This document shows positions 1 to 5,984 of a stretch of 17,233 nt of DNA, in pieces. The DNA comes from an uncultured Desulfobacterium sp. (GTDB lineage: Bacteria > Desulfobacterota > Desulfobacteria > Desulfobacterales > Desulfobacteraceae). Both the position numbers and the translations under genes were made by a program. The notes under the pieces are model-generated. The model was not told the DNA's origin. It saw only the letters and a list, made by a program, of their open reading frames with translations, and made no database searches. The stretch spans positions 1-17,233 of the forward strand of contig CAKZLA010000324.1 in NCBI GenBank assembly GCA_937124525.1. The letters are read 5' to 3'. Position 1 is the first letter of the stretch. Every line of letters begins with the position of its first letter.

Positions 1-742
1 CATAATCACCGGTGAACATGCACATGTCACTGTTGTCCCATCCCGGCATGGAGGGCATGGTCCAGTTTTCACCGGCGGCATTCATGATCACAGCTGCCTG
101 GTAGATGAGCTGGGCACGAAACTTGGGTTCCGGGCCGATGACGGAGTAGAAAACGTCTGCCCCTTCCTTGTCCAGGGGAATTCTCAGGTTTTCAAACTCA
201 TCCTGGGCCTCTTCCTCCTGCCACATCAGGGTATCCACCCACTCATCGTCCTTGATCCACATCTGATTTTTTGTGACCGAATGGCTGTGGGCCGTGTCCT
301 GGATATATAAAGGAACCACCCCAAGTTTATGGCAGATGCGACGCATGACAGACATGACATAGGCAATGTCAAGCCCAAAGGGGCAATACATGGCGCATCT
401 TTTGCACAGATTACATTGTGTGAATGCCACCACAGCGGCATTCTGGATAAACTCGGGGGTCACTTTTCCTTTTTTACGCATGATCTCCCACAGGGTCTGT
501 TTTACCTTGGCTGCAGGAGAATATTTGGGATCTCTGTCCCGTCCCAGGAAATAATGACATCCGTCGCTGCAAAGCCCACAATGGACACAGGTGTCCACAT
601 AGGTTTTAAGCCTGGCACCTGTTTCGCTTTCCAACACCTGATTAATAATACGTTCTATCTTTTCAGGGGAGAGTTGTTCAATACCTTTTATAATCCCCTG
701 GTCGTCTATGGCAGTATCTTTGACTGCCTTTGATTCAGTCAT
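1..742 (-). CDS. tmcB: TmcB-like Fe-S subunit, partial (C-terminus beyond left edge)
   Basis: The reading frame is open from an ATG at 742 down to base 1, giving 247 residues with no stop. The GAAGGTG ribosome site just upstream supports this start. Two classic 4Fe-4S motifs are visible: Cys52/55/58/62 (CVHCGLCSDGC) and Cys110/113/116/120 (CNLCKRCAMYC followed by Pro). This N-terminal ferredoxin layout is that of the HdrD/DsrK/HmcF/TmcB family; the CCG-type domains expected further on lie outside the window. No signal peptide or membrane segment is seen, so it is a cytoplasmic subunit. Assignment to Tmc rather than Dsr or Hmc rests on the neighbouring cytochrome b and tryptophan-rich genes. 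In Tmc, TmcB is proposed to take electrons across from periplasmic type II cytochrome c3 (TmcA) through the membrane subunit. DsrK-like paralogues cannot be excluded from this gene alone. Confidence 0.78.
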   Translation of the reverse strand, partial: MTESKAVKDTAIDDQGIIKGIEQLSPEKIERIINQVLESETGARLKTYVDTCVHCGLCSDGCHYFLGRDRDPKYSPAAKVKQTLWEIMRKKGKVTPEFIQNAAVVAFTQCNLCKRCAMYCPFGLDIAYVMSVMRRICHKLGVVPLYIQDTAHSHSVTKNQMWIKDDEWVDTLMWQEEEAQDEFENLRIPLDKEGADVFYSVIGPEPKFRAQLIYQAAVIMNAAGENWTMPSMPGWDNSDMCMFTGDY

Positions 743-821
743 GGCACCTTCTTTCTGTATGTAAAAAAAAATATTTTTGATCAGAATCCCAAATTTCATG
801 CCACCCCAACCTGGACAAGCC

Positions 822-846
822 AGAATCAAAAAGGTTTTCTGATTCT
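822..846. repeat. small inverted repeat between tmcC and tmcB
   Basis: AGAATCA (822-828) and TGATTCT (840-846) are perfect inverted arms around an 11-base centre, lying in the 264-bp gap that separates tmcC from tmcB. The flanks show a short T run on the plus strand only, so it is a weak terminator candidate. It could equally be a processing hairpin or operator for separate expression of tmcB. A second short palindrome, CATTCA-TATG-TGAATG, lies at 965-980. No gene is convincing in this gap. Confidence 0.3.
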
Positions 847-1006
847 TTTGCCAAAATAACACGAAAATCAGAGATAAAAATTTAAAAACATTCCTGCTGG
901 ACGTCTCTTAATGCATTCATCCACTTTTTTGCGTTGGAAAATGAATTAAATATGTGACCAATGGCATTCATATGTGAATGAATATATGGAAATAAGCGGA
1001 TTTGTC

Positions 1007-1666
1007 TTACCAGTCCTTTGCCATCCGGACACTACCGAACTCAGATCCCATATATCCCCGGGTAAAGGGAAATAAAAACATGTGAAAAAGTTTTGTAAAG
1101 GGAATGGCTGCCAGCATGATTTCACCAGAAAGGATATGTATAATTGTCATGGTGGGAAATCCAGCCCATTGATGGTATACCCAGAATCCAGTTATAAATG
1201 GGGCAGCAACAATGAAAAGAATCAGATAATCCACGGCTGTGGTGAGATATTTTACTTCGGGAAGCATGATTCGTCTGTGGAGAAAAAAACCGCAGGAAAA
1301 AATAACAACCAGGGTCATCAGGTCGGCAACAATGCCGGGGAGGGTGACCCAGCTGATATTAAAACTTTGTTTCCACATGATGACATGGGCAAAAACAAAA
1401 AGAGGCACCAGAAACATACAAATGTGAAAGGCAAAAGTGACAACGGTCATGGCGGGATTTAACGTCATGCTTCGGCTGCCGAAGGGGGTGAGCCAGTGAC
1501 CAATGGATCGAAGGGCAAATTTTAGATTCATGTACTCAAACACCACCCCGTCTTTTTTCCGGGCAAGGGTGTAAAGACAATAAAACCTGTAAGCACTGCC
1601 GGCGATAAAAACAATAAAGGCCAGCCAGGCCAGGGGGCCACAGACAAAGGAATAAATGGCATGCAT
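1007..1666 (-). CDS. tmcC: TmcC-like membrane cytochrome b subunit
   Basis: This 219-residue, strongly hydrophobic protein has about five membrane helices (roughly residues 7-32, 72-95, 110-132, 145-165 and 178-200), the layout of NarI/DsrM-type diheme cytochrome b subunits. Histidines inside or at the ends of the helices (His81, His94, His130, His177, His195) are candidate heme b ligands. In the Tmc complex this subunit conducts electrons through the cytoplasmic membrane between periplasmic cytochrome c3 and the cytoplasmic Fe-S subunit. The start ATG lies one base beyond the tmcD stop codon, and its AAGGAG ribosome site is inside the last tmcD codons, so the two genes are translationally coupled. 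tmcB follows only after 264 bp. The family is firm; the Tmc assignment comes from the neighbours. Confidence 0.8.
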   Translation of the reverse strand: MHAIYSFVCGPLAWLAFIVFIAGSAYRFYCLYTLARKKDGVVFEYMNLKFALRSIGHWLTPFGSRSMTLNPAMTVVTFAFHICMFLVPLFVFAHVIMWKQSFNISWVTLPGIVADLMTLVVIFSCGFFLHRRIMLPEVKYLTTAVDYLILFIVAAPFITGFWVYHQWAGFPTMTIIHILSGEIMLAAIPFTKLFHMFLFPFTRGYMGSEFGSVRMAKDW

Positions 1667-1667
1667 A

Positions 1668-2945
1668 TTACAGATCTCCTTTCAATGAAATGATCTCTCT
1701 GTGATATTTATTTTTCTCAATTCCCTTTATCATCATTTTTGAACTGTCAGAATTGAAGACGGGAGATTCCAGATGATCATATGCGGTTTTGAGGATGGTA
1801 TTATCAACCACCACATGGTAGGCACCATTGATTTCCACCTTGGCGGCCATCTTTTGGCCATTGGGGCTGAAAACCGGTTTCCATGCCATATCAAAACGAT
1901 TTTCCCAGGCCCCACCATCCACGGCAATGCCCCATCTTCCCCCATCTTTGAAGACGCAGGCGGCACGCTTGCCATCGTCACTTAATACCGCATCGGTGAG
2001 ATATTCTGAAAAGGTTATGTCCCAGGGTATATCATTTACAGCCAGGGTCCATTTGCCAAAGTCACTGGCCACAATGGCGGCAATTTTTAATCCATCCCTG
2101 GAATAAAAATGATGCCATAGCTGGGAGTAACCTCGATCCCAGACAATGTCACCATCCTTTGCCAGGAACCATTTGCCATTTGTTTTAACCGGTGCTGTTA
2201 CCCCTTTGTCCCCGGGGGAAAAGCAAGGCGTCCACACCGATGAAAAGGGTTTATCCCAGGTCTTACCATCCACTGCAATGAAATAATCCTGATAATTGGT
2301 GCGAACAGATGCGGCAACCCGGGAACCGTCAGAACAAAAAACAGGGTCCCAGACATTCATGAAATTTCTATCCCAGGGTGTTCCGTCCACGGCTACGGAA
2401 TAACAGCCTTTTCTGAACTTGAAAATTTGAGTTTCAAGCACGGGCATTGTTTCCACCACTGCGGCACTGTGTTTTCCATCCAGGCTCAGGGTCATGTCTG
2501 TCAAGCGTGAATAAGTTTTCTCCCAGGGTGTGTCATTAGTAAGACAATGATATTGCAGCTCTTTCTGGGTGGAAACACAAATGTGACTTCCCGAAGGATT
2601 AAAGGTCATGTTCCATACGAAATCATAGGTGTTTTCCCAGGGGACATCCTCTGTGGAAATCGTCCATTCCGCCATATCTGAAACCAGGGCGGATAATCGA
2701 TTGTCCGGGCCATACTTCAGACTCCATATTTTGTCATAGCTGTTTTCCCATGTGGCAAAGGCCCCATCCAGACCTTGGGAACATATGGTAAATTCCATAT
2801 CTTCATTTTTTACAATGGCGGCAATGTTTTCCCCGTGGGGGCTGATGCGAGTCTCCTCCATGTAGGAAAATTCATTGTGCCATGGTTCAAGATCGGCCAC
2901 CAGTCGCTTGCCGGTGTCCCAATCCCAGTTGTCTTTGTTTCTCAT
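1668..2945 (-). CDS. tmcD: TmcD-like tryptophan-rich repeat (propeller-like) protein
   Basis: This 425-residue soluble protein without signal peptide consists almost entirely of about nine degenerate repeats of 40-50 residues. The unit reads roughly [P/T/V/A]-W-[D/E]-x2-[F/Y]-x3-W-x3-F-S-x-D-G-x3-A-A-x-V, with a W-x2-A-V-D-G strand after it. This is a WD40/beta-propeller-like, Trp-rich pattern matching TmcD, the cytoplasmic Trp-rich subunit of the Tmc complex. No catalytic residues or cofactor motifs are visible, so a structural or docking role is likely. An in-frame TTG at 2969 would give eight more residues, but the ATG at 2945 has a strong AAGGAG at 2955-2960 with 9-base spacing and is preferred. 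It is the first gene of the visible minus-strand unit and directly abuts tmcC. Confidence 0.75.
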   Translation of the reverse strand: MRNKDNWDWDTGKRLVADLEPWHNEFSYMEETRISPHGENIAAIVKNEDMEFTICSQGLDGAFATWENSYDKIWSLKYGPDNRLSALVSDMAEWTISTEDVPWENTYDFVWNMTFNPSGSHICVSTQKELQYHCLTNDTPWEKTYSRLTDMTLSLDGKHSAAVVETMPVLETQIFKFRKGCYSVAVDGTPWDRNFMNVWDPVFCSDGSRVAASVRTNYQDYFIAVDGKTWDKPFSSVWTPCFSPGDKGVTAPVKTNGKWFLAKDGDIVWDRGYSQLWHHFYSRDGLKIAAIVASDFGKWTLAVNDIPWDITFSEYLTDAVLSDDGKRAACVFKDGGRWGIAVDGGAWENRFDMAWKPVFSPNGQKMAAKVEINGAYHVVVDNTILKTAYDHLESPVFNSDSSKMMIKGIEKNKYHREIISLKGDL

Positions 2946-2954
2946 GGTAAAGTG

Positions 2955-2960
2955 CTCCTT
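2955..2960 (-). promoter_or_regulatory. ribosome binding site fixing the tmcD start
   Basis: AAGGAG on the minus strand, 9 bases before ATG 2945. The upstream TTG at 2969 has no such site, so this decides the start. Confidence 0.7.
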
Positions 2961-2995
2961 GGTGTACAAAAATCATATTATGCTTCGAGATTCTT

Positions 2996-3111
2996 AGGCT
3001 GTTACAGAACTAAAAATGTTCTCATAAAGATATTATACATTCTCATTATCACCTCAACAAACCACCACATGTTGTAATTGGATTTATAAACAATGCATTC
3101 CGTAACAGCCT
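2996..3111. repeat. 116-bp element with 15-bp imperfect terminal inverted repeats (MITE-like)
   Basis: The ends read AGGCTGTTACAGAAC (2996-3010) and, on the opposite strand, AGGCTGTTACGGAAT (3111-3097), matching at 13 of 15 positions including the outer ten. There is no ORF inside and I see no convincing target-site duplication. The size and non-coding interior suggest a miniature inverted-repeat element, but an ordinary long-range palindrome is possible. The candidate tmcD promoter lies inside. Confidence 0.4.
3032..3060 (-). promoter_or_regulatory. candidate sigma-70-type promoter for tmcDCB
   Basis: On the minus strand, TATAAT (3037-3032) is preceded by TTGTTG (3060-3055) with exactly 17 bases between. 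The -10 box is perfect; the -35 box matches only half of TTGACA. Transcription would begin near 3025. The start is followed by AGAAC-7-GTTCT (3006-3022), a small palindrome placed where a repressor or leader hairpin could act. Confidence 0.45.
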
Positions 3112-3319
3112 GTCGAAAGGGGTTTGCGTTTTGGACTATAATAATCGTTTTTATTCTATAATTTGGTACATCTTATATTTGGTAGGACCAGATGTCAAAT
3201 TTTATTTGCAAATATTGATATTCTTTTGATAGCGTTAACCATGCCGTGTTTTTTGATTTTTTGAAAAAACGCTTGACATGATTATTTACATGTGGTTTTC
3301 TTTCGCCATGGTCAGACCA

Positions 3320-3359
3320 GATGATTGATCATCCAGGTTTTTGATTTGGAAATCGATTT
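3320..3359. promoter_or_regulatory. cluster of short palindromes upstream of the CoA-ligase operon
   Basis: Three near-perfect dyads lie 65-104 bases before the ligase start codon: GATGAT-TG-ATCATC (3320-3333), GATTT-GG-AAATC (3343-3354) and, overlapping it, AAATCGATTT (3350-3359). Their density suggests a transcription factor operator. The TTGAT/ATCA flavour is only loosely like CRP/FNR sites, so no regulator is assigned. Confidence 0.35.
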
Positions 3360-3423
3360 GAGTTTATCTTTCCAGCGGTAAAAATGCTGGAGTAAAATAT
3401 TCATATTTGGTGATGGAGGCGAA

Positions 3424-4680
3424 ATGGCAAAGTTTTTGGAATATCAAGGTAAAAATTTTTTCAAACAGGCCGGCATTCCTATTCCTGAGGGCATGGTGGC
3501 CAACACCCCGGAAGAGGCAAAAGCTGCGGCGACGAAGTTGGCAAAACCTGTTGTGGTAAAGGCCCAGGTACATGCTGGTGGCAGGGGAAAATCTGGCGGC
3601 GTAAAATTCGCAGACACACCGGAACAGGCAGAAGTCGTGGCACGCGAAATTTTGGGGATGGATATCAAGGGGCTTGAAGTCAAGCAGGTTCTGGTGGAAG
3701 AGCAACTGGATATCGCGCAGGAGTTCTATGCCGGTATAATAATTAATTCGGCACAGGAAGTTCGGGGGCCGGTACTGATGTTCAGCCCTGACGGAGGCAT
3801 GGATATAGAATCTGTATCCCAAGACAGGATTGCCACTATGAATGTAGATGTGGTCAAAGGATTGATGCCATACGATACATTGAACCTGGTAGCGTCAATG
3901 GGGATAGGGGGTACGGCATTACGTCAGATCTCAGATGCCATATTCAAGCTGTTTAACCTTTTTCAGAAGATGGATTGCCGAACCCTGGAGATCAATCCTC
4001 TGGTCTTGACGGCGGATAAAAAGGTGCTGGCTGCGGATTGCCGCATGGCCGTAGATGATCAGGCACTTTTCAGACATCCGGAACTGGGCATTAAAATTGG
4101 TCGTGAGTTTCTCAAGGAGCCCACTGAATTTGACCTTATTGGTTGGTCCTTTGAGGCCAGTGACTTCAGGGGTACGAGCTATGTCGCGGAGATGACGCCA
4201 GCGGAAGAGGTCGCCAAGGGTGGGTATGTCGGCTACCACGGCATCGGCGGCGGTGCTGCTATGATCGGTATGGATGCCCTCAACAGAGTGGGCTTGAAAA
4301 TCGCGGATTATGCAGACACCAGTGGAAACCCCACAGCATCTAAGGTGTATCGGACCACTAAGTTGATTATGTCCCAGCCAGGTATTGACGCCTATTTTCT
4401 TGCAGGGTTCATGATGGGTAACCAGGAACAATGGCACCACGCCCATGGCGTTGTTAAGGCGTTGCGGGAAGAGTTGCCCAAGAAGCCAGGTTTTCCCGTT
4501 GTGTTGTTGCTTTGTGGAAACAAAGAAAAGGAATCCCAGGAGATCTTAAAAGAAGGTTTGGCAGATCTTGATGCTCGAATTGAAATTTATGATCGCGATC
4601 GAGTCTATGATGCCACGTTCATTGCTGAAAGGGTGAAAGCACTGGTCGAGGAAAGTAAAAAAGAAAAGTCTGTGGCATAG
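3424..4680 (+). CDS. succinate/malate-CoA ligase-type beta subunit (ATP-grasp), probably malate-CoA ligase
   Basis: This 418-residue protein resembles SucC/MtkA. It has an N-terminal ATP-grasp domain with the nucleotide loop K46-A-Q-V-H-A-G-G-R-G-K-x-G-G-V, E189-I-N-P-L for metal binding and D211-D near the usual acidic site. The enzyme family interconverts an acyl-CoA + ADP + Pi with the free acid + CoA + ATP. From context (malyl-CoA lyase-like gene, malic enzyme, glycolate oxidase) the likely reaction is malyl-CoA to malate with ATP formation; succinyl-CoA is the alternative. The C-terminal CoA-ligase half is unusual: the normal V-N-G-A-G, D-V-G-G-G-A and F-G-G-I-x-R-C-D motifs are replaced by G-I-G-G-G, D-T-S-G-N-P and a stretch around residues 325-342 rich in His and Gln. 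GGAGG lies 4 bases before the ATG. It starts an operon with the ferredoxin-like gene (13-bp gap) and the alpha subunit. Confidence 0.8.
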   Translation: MAKFLEYQGKNFFKQAGIPIPEGMVANTPEEAKAAATKLAKPVVVKAQVHAGGRGKSGGVKFADTPEQAEVVAREILGMDIKGLEVKQVLVEEQLDIAQEFYAGIIINSAQEVRGPVLMFSPDGGMDIESVSQDRIATMNVDVVKGLMPYDTLNLVASMGIGGTALRQISDAIFKLFNLFQKMDCRTLEINPLVLTADKKVLAADCRMAVDDQALFRHPELGIKIGREFLKEPTEFDLIGWSFEASDFRGTSYVAEMTPAEEVAKGGYVGYHGIGGGAAMIGMDALNRVGLKIADYADTSGNPTASKVYRTTKLIMSQPGIDAYFLAGFMMGNQEQWHHAHGVVKALREELPKKPGFPVVLLLCGNKEKESQEILKEGLADLDARIEIYDRDRVYDATFIAERVKALVEESKKEKSVA

Positions 4681-4693
4681 AGGGAGAAATAAG

Positions 4694-4978
4694 ATGGAAT
4701 TTCATGAGAGAACGATCAAAATTATCATTGATGAGGAAAAATGTGAGGGGTGCACAACCCATGCCTGTGTAGACGCCTGCAAGCTCTTCAGTAGAGGAAT
4801 CCTGAAATTGAAGGACGGGAAACCCGTTGTGGAAGATACGGTTGATGAGTTGGCACGGAAAGGGACGGAATGTCTGGCCTGTGAATACGAATGCTGGTTC
4901 AGGGGAAATGGTGCCATTACCATTGAGGCACCTGTCGAAGGGTTGTCCGATTATAGAAAAAGATACGGAACAGAATAG
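4694..4978 (+). CDS. small 7-Cys ferredoxin-like protein inside the CoA-ligase operon
   Basis: This 94-residue acidic protein has cysteines at 17, 20, 25 and 29 (C-x2-C-x4-C-x3-C) and at 60, 63 and 67 (C-x2-C-x3-C). The spacing is ferredoxin-like but not the standard C-x2-C-x2-C-x3-C repeated twice: the first motif has two extra residues and the second lacks a fourth Cys. It may bind one 4Fe-4S cluster, or one plus an incomplete second site; it distantly recalls FixX-type ferredoxin-like proteins. No signal peptide or membrane helix is present. It sits between the beta and alpha ligase subunits with gaps of 13 and 11 bp and its own GGGAG site, so all three proteins are made together. An Fe-S protein has no known role in acyl-CoA ligase chemistry. 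It could be a redox regulator, an electron carrier or an assembly partner. Function not established. Confidence 0.8.
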   Translation: MEFHERTIKIIIDEEKCEGCTTHACVDACKLFSRGILKLKDGKPVVEDTVDELARKGTECLACEYECWFRGNGAITIEAPVEGLSDYRKRYGTE

Positions 4979-4989
4979 CAGGGGGGCAG

Positions 4990-5886
4990 ATGTCTATATT
5001 ACTGGATGAAAATACAAAAGTTGTTGTGCAGGGCCTGACAGGACGGGAAGGTACACTACGTTCAGAATTCATGAAAGCATATGGTACCAAGGTCGTGGCG
5101 GGTGTGACACCAGGACGAGGTGGCACAGAGGTTCATGGAATCCCGGTCTTTGATACCATCAAAGAAGCAAAAAAAACCGTGGGAGAGATTGATGCAGCCG
5201 TTACATTTATCCCTGGCCCGGCGTTGAAAAGTGCTGTTTACGAAGCCGTTGATGCAGGTGTTAAATTGATTGTTTCGCCGGTGGAGCGTATTCCGGTGCA
5301 GGATGTTATTGAAATGGTCAATTATGCCATCAAAAATGACGTCAAACTTCTGGGGCCTGGAAGCCTTGGGTTGATCAGTCCTGGCAAGGCCGCCATCGGC
5401 TGGCTGGGCGGCAGTCTGGACTGGGCTCGCACCCTTTTTAATCCTGGCCCTGTTGGGGTTATTTCCCGCAGTGGTGGACAGTCCGGTACTGTACCCTGGG
5501 CACTTAAGGTTGCAGGATTGGGCATCAGCACAGCTATGCACATTGGTACCGAGCCTGTACTTGGATTGACCATGGCCGATGTCCTTAAAATGTATGAGGT
5601 CGACGAGCAGACCAAGGCGGTGGCGATTTTTGGAGAAATAGGTGGAACACTTGAGGAAGAAGCGGCAGAGACCGTTGCCAAGGGTGAGTTTACAAAGCCG
5701 CTGGTAGTTTTTATTGCAGGTGCCTGGGCCCCGGAAGGCATGCGATTTTCCCATGCCAGCAGTATTGTTGAAAAGGGAAGAGGAACCGCAAAGGGCAAGA
5801 TGAAAGCATTGACAGAGGCAGGCGCATACGTTGTGGACAGTCCTGAAAAAATTGCCCCTAAAATTAAAGAATTGATCAACATCTAA
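4990..5886 (+). CDS. succinate/malate-CoA ligase-type alpha subunit, probably malate-CoA ligase
   Basis: This 298-residue protein has the length and motif order of SucD/MtkB. The N-terminal CoA-binding Rossmann domain has Q-G-L-T-G-R-E-G-T near residues 14-22 and G-V-T-P-G-R-G-G-T at 38-46. Next come S-R-S-G-G (159-163), then G-E-I-G-G-T-L-E-E-E-A-A with Glu216 as the counterpart of the active-site Glu. The phospho-acceptor His255 sits in M-R-F-S-H-A-S, followed by G-R-G-T-A. These residues indicate a working phosphohistidine ligase. One deviation is G-P-G-S-L-G (122-127), where succinyl-CoA synthetases usually have G-P-N-C-P-G; this may bear on the substrate. The start has a G-rich ribosome site 3 bases upstream and lies 11 bp after the ferredoxin-like gene. 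Together with the beta subunit it likely makes ATP from malyl-CoA, with succinyl-CoA as the alternative. Confidence 0.85.
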   Translation: MSILLDENTKVVVQGLTGREGTLRSEFMKAYGTKVVAGVTPGRGGTEVHGIPVFDTIKEAKKTVGEIDAAVTFIPGPALKSAVYEAVDAGVKLIVSPVERIPVQDVIEMVNYAIKNDVKLLGPGSLGLISPGKAAIGWLGGSLDWARTLFNPGPVGVISRSGGQSGTVPWALKVAGLGISTAMHIGTEPVLGLTMADVLKMYEVDEQTKAVAIFGEIGGTLEEEAAETVAKGEFTKPLVVFIAGAWAPEGMRFSHASSIVEKGRGTAKGKMKALTEAGAYVVDSPEKIAPKIKELINI

Positions 5887-5920
5887 ATTGAAAAGGCAAG
5901 ATATACTTGTCGTAAAAACA

Positions 5921-5957
5921 GAGACTCCTTTTATTATTAGTTTTTCATGGGAGTCTC
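5921..5957 (+). other. hairpin between ligase alpha subunit and lyase gene
   Basis: GAGACTCC (5921-5928) and GGAGTCTC (5950-5957) form a perfect 8-bp stem with a 21-base AT-rich loop, 27 bases before the lyase start and just before its AGGAG site. There is no T run after it, so it looks more like an attenuator or RNA-processing hairpin than a simple terminator. Confidence 0.45.
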
Positions 5958-5984
5958 ATATTAAAAAATAAGGAGAGTATTACC

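Larger units (their letters stand above)
2946..3423. other. divergent intergenic regulatory region between tmcD and the CoA-ligase operon
   Basis: This 478-bp AT-rich stretch has no credible gene. From left to right it holds the tmcD ribosome site; a 116-bp inverted-repeat element (2996-3111) with a minus-strand promoter candidate inside; an 8- or 9-pair hairpin-like repeat (3246-3254/3264-3272) directly before a TTGACA (3273-3278) that has no good -10 partner; a 9-bp direct repeat GACCAGATG (3186-3194 and 3315-3323); and a cluster of palindromes at 3320-3359. Two TATAAT strings (3137-3142 and 3157-3162) lack well-spaced -35 boxes. The plus-strand promoter could not be fixed by eye. Confidence 0.6.

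Noticed and set aside
789..803. Sigma-54-like TGGCATG-N4-TTTGG on the minus strand upstream of tmcB
   Set aside because: The -12 element has GG instead of the nearly invariant GC, so it was not called as a promoter.
882..971. A 29-codon minus-strand ORF (ATG at 971, TAA at 882) in the tmcC-tmcB gap
   Set aside because: No ribosome binding site, AT-rich composition, no recognisable protein pattern. Likely chance.
2946..2969. Eight-residue N-terminal extension of tmcD from a TTG at 2969
   Set aside because: The ATG at 2945 has AAGGAG at ideal spacing; the extension would run through that ribosome site.
3273..3301. TTGACA at 3273-3278 as -35 of the ligase operon promoter
   Set aside because: No acceptable -10 box at 16-18 bases. 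The sequences there are T-rich but unlike TATAAT, so no promoter was called.
5062..5754. A 230-codon minus-strand open frame opposite the ligase alpha gene
   Set aside because: Antisense shadow of a gene with intact catalytic motifs; no ribosome site or family pattern.
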